Shown: one piece after another, positions 58,694 to 64,000 of the stretch
How the letters are laid out: each line of letters starts with the position of its first letter
Numbering within the stretch: position 1 is the first letter of the stretch
Source: CAVQBJ01 sp963710725
GTDB lineage: Bacteria > Actinomycetota > Thermoleophilia > Solirubrobacterales > Solirubrobacteraceae
Assembly (NCBI GenBank): GCA_963710725.1
Contig: CAVQBJ010000001.1
Span: 434,001 to 498,000, forward strand
Direction: 5' to 3'
DNA length: 64,000 nucleotides
Notes under the pieces: model-generated
Told to the model about the DNA's origin: nothing
Databases searched by the model: none
Seen by the model: the letters and a program-made list of their open reading frames with translations, nothing else
Position numbers and translations under genes: made by a program

Positions 58694-59773
58694 ATGAGCC
58701 GCCACAAGCGCAACCTGGTCATTCCGCTCGTCGCGGTGGCGCTCGCGGTGGTCGCGTTCGCCGGCGTCGTCCTGCTTCAAGTGCGGGCCGACGGCTACCG
58801 GCACGCAGATGAAACCCTGGCCAACACGGGCGTGCAGTTCGCCGTAGCGCAGTACACGGTGCTCGAGGTCGCCAGCCCCACCGAGTCGGTGACGGTCGTG
58901 GCCCACCAGATGTACGCGGCCGAGGCGAGCGTCACCAGCTCGATCGCCATCCTGAGGCGCACCTGGCCGGTACCGGCTCTCGACTCCGCAGCCGTGCTGG
59001 TCAGCAACGACTTCAGCACCGTCAACGCGCTGGCGCAGGTCGTGTTCCAGGATCCAAAGCTGCTGACCGCTGCCGCCAGCAACTTGAGCTCGCTCGGCAG
59101 CGTCGGCAACTCCGAGATCCAACGGGCCGACGCGGCCAAGGCGGCGATGCTGCTCGCCAGCCGGCAGTATGAGCAGCGCGCATCCCGCGCGCGGACCGAG
59201 GCTCTCGTCGGGACCGGAGTGGCCCTCGCGTTGCTGCTTGTCGCCTTCCTGATCTTCTACACGCGGTGGCTGCGGCTCCTGGACGCCACGCGTCGCGACG
59301 CGCGCCGTGACGCGCTGACCGGCCTTGGGAACCGCCGGGCGCTCATCGAGGCGCTCGAGGAGCGGGTCCCGGCCGCGAGCGAGGCGCGACCGTTGGTGCT
59401 GACGCTCTACGACCTCGATGGCTTCAAGGCCTACAACGACTCGTTCGGGCATCTCGCCGGCGACGAGGTGCTCGCCCGCTTCTCCGGGCGTCTGGCCAAT
59501 GCGGTCGGTCCGAGCGGCTGGGCGTTCCGGATGGGCGGCGATGAGTTCTGCTCGCTGGTGGAATGCTCACCCGACGAGACCACGAGTCACATTGAACAGG
59601 CCTGCGGGGCGCTGACCGAGGTCACCGCCGGCATCGAGATCGGCTGCTCGGCCGGGTCCGTAGTGCTGCCGGCGGAGGCCGGCTCGGTACGCGCCGCGCT
59701 CGCGCTCGCCGACGAGCGGATGTACGCGGACAAGGCCGCTCGTCAGGCGGAGACCGAGCGTCCGGCCGCCTAA
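58694..59773 (+). CDS. Membrane-bound diguanylate cyclase (GGDEF)
   Basis: 359 residues. Helix 1 about 9-29, an extracytoplasmic sensor domain of about 140 residues, helix 2 about 178-196, then the GGDEF domain with RMGGDEF (about 281-287). Unlike the other two GGDEF proteins in the window, the inhibitory RxxD I-site is missing (GPSG in its place), so product inhibition is unlikely. ATG six bases after GGTAGAAG. Confidence 0.9.
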   Translation: MSRHKRNLVIPLVAVALAVVAFAGVVLLQVRADGYRHADETLANTGVQFAVAQYTVLEVASPTESVTVVAHQMYAAEASVTSSIAILRRTWPVPALDSAAVLVSNDFSTVNALAQVVFQDPKLLTAAASNLSSLGSVGNSEIQRADAAKAAMLLASRQYEQRASRARTEALVGTGVALALLLVAFLIFYTRWLRLLDATRRDARRDALTGLGNRRALIEALEERVPAASEARPLVLTLYDLDGFKAYNDSFGHLAGDEVLARFSGRLANAVGPSGWAFRMGGDEFCSLVECSPDETTSHIEQACGALTEVTAGIEIGCSAGSVVLPAEAGSVRAALALADERMYADKAARQAETERPAA

Positions 59774-59969
59774 CGCCGCGGTGGTTCGGCGCGCGGCTCG
59801 CGCGGGGGCGACGCGTCGGGGACCGCCTCAGCCTGGGGGCGCGCGTCGCGTCGGGGCAGCTAAACTCGCCGTCTCGCTTGCGCCGTGGGCGCGGCCGTCC
59901 GGCGAGGCCTGAGCGGAGGCGCTCAAGCCGCCGTCGGGTTCGACCGATGGGCGTGGGAGGGACGGACCC

Positions 59970-60042
59970 GCCGACGTAGCTCAGCTGGTAGAGCACTTCA
60001 CTCGTAATGAAGGGGTCCCCGGTTCGAGTCCGGGCGTCGGCT
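59970..60042 (+). tRNA. tRNA-Thr (anticodon CGT)
   Basis: A 73-base cloverleaf: acceptor GCCGACG/CGTCGGC, D-stem GCTC/GAGC, anticodon stem CTTCA/TGAAG around loop CTCGTAA (anticodon CGT, reads ACG), five-base variable loop, T-stem CCCGG/CCGGG with TTCGAGT, discriminator T. CCA is not encoded. It borders the lower-GC restriction-modification region, a common integration point for mobile DNA. Confidence 0.97.
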
Positions 60043-60559
60043 TGGCTTTCCAAGGGGGGGCTAGCGATGCGTGGGGTCACGCCGCGCCTGGTTGACGAAC
60101 CACGATCGCGGCTGATCCAAGGAGAGGGACGGCCACCGAGACGCCGCCTCCGGTGCTAGGCAACAAGAGGCTGGACCACGCCGCTCGTGACGAGGCCCGG
60201 TGATCTCGATCTCTGTCGCTCACCGGCGAGCGGAGCGGAACGGCCTGGCGAGCCTTGGTCACCGACGATGCGACCAGTCGCTCGGCATGCGGCGTCGGTC
60301 TTGAGGCGCCTGCCCGGCTCCAAGGCGCAGCTCGCCCATACGCCGGCGGCGCGCGGAATTTGCTGGGCTGCCGTGGACCGCATCCGAGTGATTCGACCGC
60401 GCCGCCCGGCGCCTCGCGTGGCGGTCGCCTCATGAAGCGCCCGGCGAGCACCGGCGCCCGGCTGCAACTTCGCGCAGGTTCCGAATCCACACATCCGCGG
60501 AACACTCCCGAGACATTGGACACCGGTTTGTGGCCGAGGCCCGATGTAGGGTTCGCGTC
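60043..60559. other. 517-base gap after tRNA-Thr, no gene recognised
   Basis: No integrase, repeat of the tRNA 3' end or other known feature was found by eye. A long opposite-strand open frame (60077-60688) lacks coding character. Confidence 0.5.
60547..60552 (+). promoter_or_regulatory. -10-like box of the DNA methyltransferase gene
   Basis: TAGGGT lies seven bases before the ATG; no Shine-Dalgarno sequence. Confidence 0.4.
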
Positions 60560-61447
60560 ATGAACCCTGTCGAAGCGCCCGTACTTTTCGTTGTCGAGCC
60601 AACCCGCGAGGCTCGACGCCGACCGCGAGGGCAGCTTCTGAAATGGGTAGGCAACAAATTTCGCTACGCCGAGACCATAGCCAGGCATTTGCCAGATCGG
60701 CTCGGCACCTATTACGAGCCTTTCGTTGGAACTGGCGCAGTGCTCGCAACGCTTGCGCCCGAGCGGGCCGTCGCCGGCGACGCCCTTTCAGTGCTGGTGG
60801 ACCTCCTACGGGAGGTTCAAGATGACCCGACAAACATGGTGGATTACTACACCCGACGTAGGGCTGAAATCGTCGAATTTGGTCGGCCGGCATACGAGAG
60901 GACGAAGGCTCGGTTCAATGAACATCCAACACCACGCGACCTTCTCGTAATCTCACGCACCTGTTACGGGGGGGTAATGCGCTTCACGCGTTCGGGATAT
61001 CTCAGTACACCTATGGGCCCCCACCGGGCGATGCCTGCGCCCAAGCTCATGGGCTACATGAGCGACTGGCGTCGGCGGCTGCAGGGCACACGCTTCGTCC
61101 ATCAGGACTTCGAGGAAACCATGAGTTTGGCGGGGCCGGGTGACACCATCTATTGCGATCCTCCCTACTTGCACGGACAGGCGATTCTTTATGGGGCGCA
61201 GCGGTTTCGACTTGAGCGCCTATGGGTCGCGGTTGCGGCCGCGACCGCGCGAGGCGCGCGCGTCGCGGTATCAGTCGATGGCTATCGTCGGTCGGGCGCC
61301 AAAGCGATCGAACTGAACCTTCCCGACGGTCTGTTCTCTCGGGAGCTACTCATCGACCGAGGAGGGTGCATGCTCCGACGCTTCCAGATGGAGGGTGGCG
61401 ACACCGGATCAGAGCAGGTCGCTGACCGTTTGCTCCTCAGTTGGTGA
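60560..61447 (+). CDS. D12-class DNA adenine methyltransferase (Dam-like)
   Basis: 295 residues. The AdoMet site is LKWVGNKFRYA and FVGTGAV, and the catalytic motif IV is DPPY, the order and spacing of alpha-group (Dam/DpnM) N6-adenine methyltransferases. It is convergent with a candidate endonuclease gene with six bases between the stops, so it is probably the modification half of a type II system. Codon use and base content are visibly less GC-rich than the rest of the window. Confidence 0.9.
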   Translation: MNPVEAPVLFVVEPTREARRRPRGQLLKWVGNKFRYAETIARHLPDRLGTYYEPFVGTGAVLATLAPERAVAGDALSVLVDLLREVQDDPTNMVDYYTRRRAEIVEFGRPAYERTKARFNEHPTPRDLLVISRTCYGGVMRFTRSGYLSTPMGPHRAMPAPKLMGYMSDWRRRLQGTRFVHQDFEETMSLAGPGDTIYCDPPYLHGQAILYGAQRFRLERLWVAVAAATARGARVAVSVDGYRRSGAKAIELNLPDGLFSRELLIDRGGCMLRRFQMEGGDTGSEQVADRLLLSW

Positions 61448-61453
61448 CGGTGC

Positions 61454-62272
61454 CTACCATCCCGCGACGATCACCGGCCATTCCGTCACGACTTCACGTC
61501 CGAAGAACGCTGCATCCAACAAGTTCGCGTGCAGCATGTCGACGATTCGGCACAGATACGAGCGGCCGCATTTCCACCATGTAAAGTAGTCATCTAGGAA
61601 CAGGAAGTGCTCTACATGGACGCCGACAGATCGAAGATCGTTTAGCTCGTAACCGTCGAGCGCCGTCTCGTAAACACCGTCGGCGACTCGGCTCCCGAAC
61701 GTCTTTGTTCCGTAATATTCCTTGATCTCCCACGTCGCGTGGGGGTGATTGACGTCAGGATACGCACCATCCATCCAGCGAAAGAGTGTGCGTAGTGGCA
61801 TTCCGTCGCGCGCAAAAGTGAGTGGCCCTCTCGGATCGTGCGCGAATGTCTTGCTGGCTTTCTTGGCGTTCAGCCCCTCGTAGGTCAGCATGTTTACGAT
61901 GCACGTGAGATAGGCGAAGTGGCGCTTCTCTTTCTTTTGCTTGTTCAGCGGGAGTAGTTCTACAGGGGGGTCGACACGCGCCCGAACCTCTTCGAACAGG
62001 AGCTTCGCGGCCTCACGGTCCATTAGGTTCGGCTCGACCACGGCTTCGAGAAGGTCCGCGCGCGCCTCGGAATATGCCGCAACTCGGCGGATGATCGGCC
62101 CGCGATCGCGAGGGTTGAGACCTCTGCGCTCGAGCCGCCGGGCAATATCTTCCGCGGAGTAGCGCTTGAGCTTTCCGGTGCCCCGCTGGGAGTATTGAAG
62201 TTCCATCGACACGAGCTTCACCAGCGCCCAGAACTCGGGCGGCTGGTTGCAGAACTCTTTGATCGGGCGCAT
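61454..62272 (-). CDS. Candidate type II restriction endonuclease
   Basis: 272 residues, soluble. The segment ATWEIKEYYGTKTFGSRVADG (about 183-203) contains a Glu-x-Lys pair like the second half of a PD-(D/E)xK site, followed by YETALDGYEL. Family assignment is not certain; the case rests mostly on pairing with the methyltransferase. By hand count, 61621-61680 is 34 of 60 G/C, well below the neighbouring chromosome, which suggests horizontal transfer. Confidence 0.65.
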   Translation of the reverse strand: MRPIKEFCNQPPEFWALVKLVSMELQYSQRGTGKLKRYSAEDIARRLERRGLNPRDRGPIIRRVAAYSEARADLLEAVVEPNLMDREAAKLLFEEVRARVDPPVELLPLNKQKKEKRHFAYLTCIVNMLTYEGLNAKKASKTFAHDPRGPLTFARDGMPLRTLFRWMDGAYPDVNHPHATWEIKEYYGTKTFGSRVADGVYETALDGYELNDLRSVGVHVEHFLFLDDYFTWWKCGRSYLCRIVDMLHANLLDAAFFGREVVTEWPVIVAGW

Positions 62273-62551
62273 CGCGCGTTAGTGTGTCACACGCCGCGCA
62301 TTTGTAACGGCGCTTGCTCGTGATCGGCATCGTGCGGGTTTCAGGGACGGCCGGCTCGCCGGCCGGAGTCGCTAACGCGAGCTCGATGCGCCCGGCGGCG
62401 TGTTCTCGTCCGGGTGCGTGATCTAAGTTGTGCCGGGATGAGCACAAGGCCGCTGCGCATCGGCGTAGAGCGCCACAGGCCACCGCCGTGAACCGGCGGG
62501 AGCGGCGTCGGTGGCTGACAGCTTCGGCTGCGCCGGCGAGGGCGACCACCG

Positions 62552-62758
62552 CGCTACGAACGCGCGTCGATGATCGTCACCAGCAACAAGCCGTTCAGCG
62601 CGTGGGGGGAGATCTTCGGCGACGACGTCGTCGCCGCCGCGATGATCGACCGGCTCGTCCACCACGCCGAAATCCTCGCGCTCAAAGGCGACAGCTACCG
62701 CCTGCGCGGCAAAGCCCTCGACGCCCGCCACACCGCCCAACCCGCCGAAATCGTCTGA
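62552..62758 (+). pseudogene. IstB-like (IS21 helper ATPase) C-terminal fragment
   Basis: RYERASMIVTSNKPFSAWGEIFGDDVVAAAMIDRLVHH is the conserved end of IstB proteins. The rest of the gene, including the Walker motifs, is missing. Confidence 0.85.
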
Positions 62759-62843
62759 GCGATCCCCCTCGTCCGGCCCGCGCAGGCCCTCAGAACGTCT
62801 CAGAACGCGCCGATCGCGAACTCGACGCGATGCAGTCCGCCGA

Positions 62844-63008
62844 TCAGGCCGTCCGCGGCGTGTCCTCGGGCACGAACGCCATCTCCAGCTCGATGCGATC
62901 GGCGACACGCCCCTCGGACGAGCACAATAGATACCCGGCCGCGACGTCGACCGCGCCCTCGCAATGCCACCCGGGCGTCGTCACTCGCAACGTGCCGCAA
63001 TCCACCGT
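62844..63008 (-). pseudogene. Degraded ORF fragment
   Basis: The - strand reads TVDCGTLRVTTPGWHC then VAAGYLLCSSEGRVADRIELEMAFV to a stop at 62844, protein-like in composition, but with no start. It lies between the two insertion-sequence remnants; family not recognised. Confidence 0.35.
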
Positions 63009-63131
63009 CCAGGTCCGCTCTCACCGGCAAACTCGACGTCGCCGCCCGCAGCAAACCGAGCGTCGATCCCGCGCTCAGCAGCCTAATAGATCCCGTCAAA
63101 CCGAGGACGCGCCTGGCGCTCCCGCGGCAAC

Positions 63132-63155
63132 TGAACCGGGCTGGGTCCGACGGAG
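63132..63155. repeat. Possible IS3 terminal inverted-repeat end
   Basis: TGAACCGGGCTGGGTCCG begins like IS3-family ends (TGAACCGCC type) and lies 33 bases beyond the transposase stop. The other end is outside the window. Confidence 0.3.
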
Positions 63156-63164
63156 ACCGGGCTT

Positions 63165-64000
63165 CTAGGTTTCCTTGTTTGTGAGTAGGTCCTTCTCGGT
63201 CCTGATCGTCTCAGAGTGTCGTTGGTCGAACTCGGAGGGCGGGATGTCGCCGAGGTTCTCGTGTAGGCGCGTCGTATTGAACCACGCGACGCCCTCGACG
63301 ATGGCGAGCTCAAGCTGGGATCTGGTTCGCCAGATGCGGTCGCGCGATCAGCTCGGTCTTGAAGGTGTCGACGAAGCTCTCGGCCATCGCGTTGTCATAG
63401 GCGTCGCCGACCGATCCGATCGACGCCAGCACGTCGTGGTCGGCCAGCTCCTGGTGAAACTCGAAGCTGGTGTATTGACTGCCGGCATCGGAGTGGTGCA
63501 CCAGCTGCACGTCGGCGCCGGCGCTCGCCGGGTGAGCGCCATCCGCAGCGCGTCCAGGACGAGCGTCGGTGCGCATGTGCGACGCGAACTGCCAGCCGAC
63601 GATCCGACGCGAGTACGCGTCGATCACGAAGCTGAAGAACACCAGCCCCTCCCAGCAGCGCAGGTAGGTGAAATCGGCCAGCCACAGCGCGCTCGGGCCG
63701 GCCCGGCACGAAACTGGCGCTGCACGAGATCGGGGCGCCGGTGATGCGACGGATCGGGCGTCGTGGTGCGCCACGGCTTGCCGCGCCGCTTGGCGCCCTG
63801 GATGCGATTGGCTGCGCATCAGTCGCTGGACGCGGTCACGCCCGACATGCTCGCCGTCGCGCACAAGCGCCTTCCACATCCGCCGGTAGCCGTAGGCGAA
63901 GTAGTTGCGCTCGTGCAGCTCACGGATCCGACTCGAGCAGCCGCTCGTCCTCGACCGCGCGCGCTGAACGCTCGCCGGTAGCGCGGTGGTAGTAGGCGGA
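63165..64000 (-). pseudogene. IS3-family transposase OrfB, frameshifted and cut by the window edge
   Basis: The DDE integrase core is recognisable: LWLADFTYLR (first Asp), VHHSDAGSQYTS (second Asp) and DNAMAESFVDTFKTEL (Glu), with MWKALVRDGEHVGRDRVQRLM upstream. The frame changes several times: near 63720, 63545 and 63520 (a compensating pair), and 63330, where WRTRSQLELAIVEGVAWFNTTRLHENL is one frame on. Stop TAG at 63165. It runs off the right edge. Confidence 0.85.

Noticed and set aside
60043..60559. Integrase or attachment-site repeat after tRNA-Thr
   Set aside because: No integrase-like frame and no second copy of the tRNA 3' end was found within the window.

Overview
The window is high-GC actinobacterial DNA: codons end mostly in G or C, and GTG starts and 4-base start/stop overlaps are common. 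The gene set (HU, B12-dependent class II ribonucleotide reductase, F420-type oxidoreductase, many diguanylate cyclases, sedolisin with Gly/Ser linker) suggests class Thermoleophilia (Solirubrobacterales-like). That placement is inference; there is no rRNA here.

Layout. 1-7.6 kb: membrane protein, HU, small regulators, acyl-CoA dehydrogenase, anti-sigma-like ATPase, GFA and DsbA/FrnE proteins. 7.8-18.6 kb: two GGDEF proteins, a secreted S53 peptidase, M19 dipeptidase, F420-type reductase, a coupled SnoaL-like/macro/VOC group, lipoprotein, beta-lactamase-like and amidohydrolase genes. 18.6-28.9 kb: nrdJ, a 1217-residue tail-anchored coiled-coil protein, tmk, holB and a PHP phosphoesterase. 29-35.7 kb: two NERD-type proteins (one with its active site eroded), then a branched-chain 2-oxoacid dehydrogenase operon (E1 alpha, E1 beta, E2, leucine/valine-type dehydrogenase). 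35.8-47.4 kb: thioredoxin-like and THI5-like lipoproteins, a COG0392 membrane protein, RecQ, an HD-GYP protein, peptidase T, and a secreted collagen-like/CapA fusion. 47.5-48.5 kb: soxR with a palindromic operator facing a DUF5519-type gene. 48.5-55.2 kb: a histidine-utilisation operon reading leftward, (GST-like)-hutH-hutU-def-hutF-hutI. 55.2-59.8 kb: a secreted protein, YcaQ-type glycosylase, methyltransferase and a third GGDEF protein. 60-64 kb: tRNA-Thr(CGT) followed by a lower-GC restriction-modification pair and broken IS21/IS3 remnants.

The most interesting system is the hut operon. HutF makes N-formylglutamate, but the expected deformylase HutG is absent. In its place, joined by 4-base overlaps on both sides, is a protein with all three peptide-deformylase motifs. 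I infer it may be the N-formylglutamate deformylase of this pathway.

A caution: holB, the E1 alpha gene, hutU (twice) and hutI each change reading frame by exactly one surplus base, and hutH runs into hutU in the same frame, which one more surplus base would explain. The IS3 remnant has a similar break. This looks like systematic insertion error in the assembly more than biology, but it decides whether these proteins are intact.
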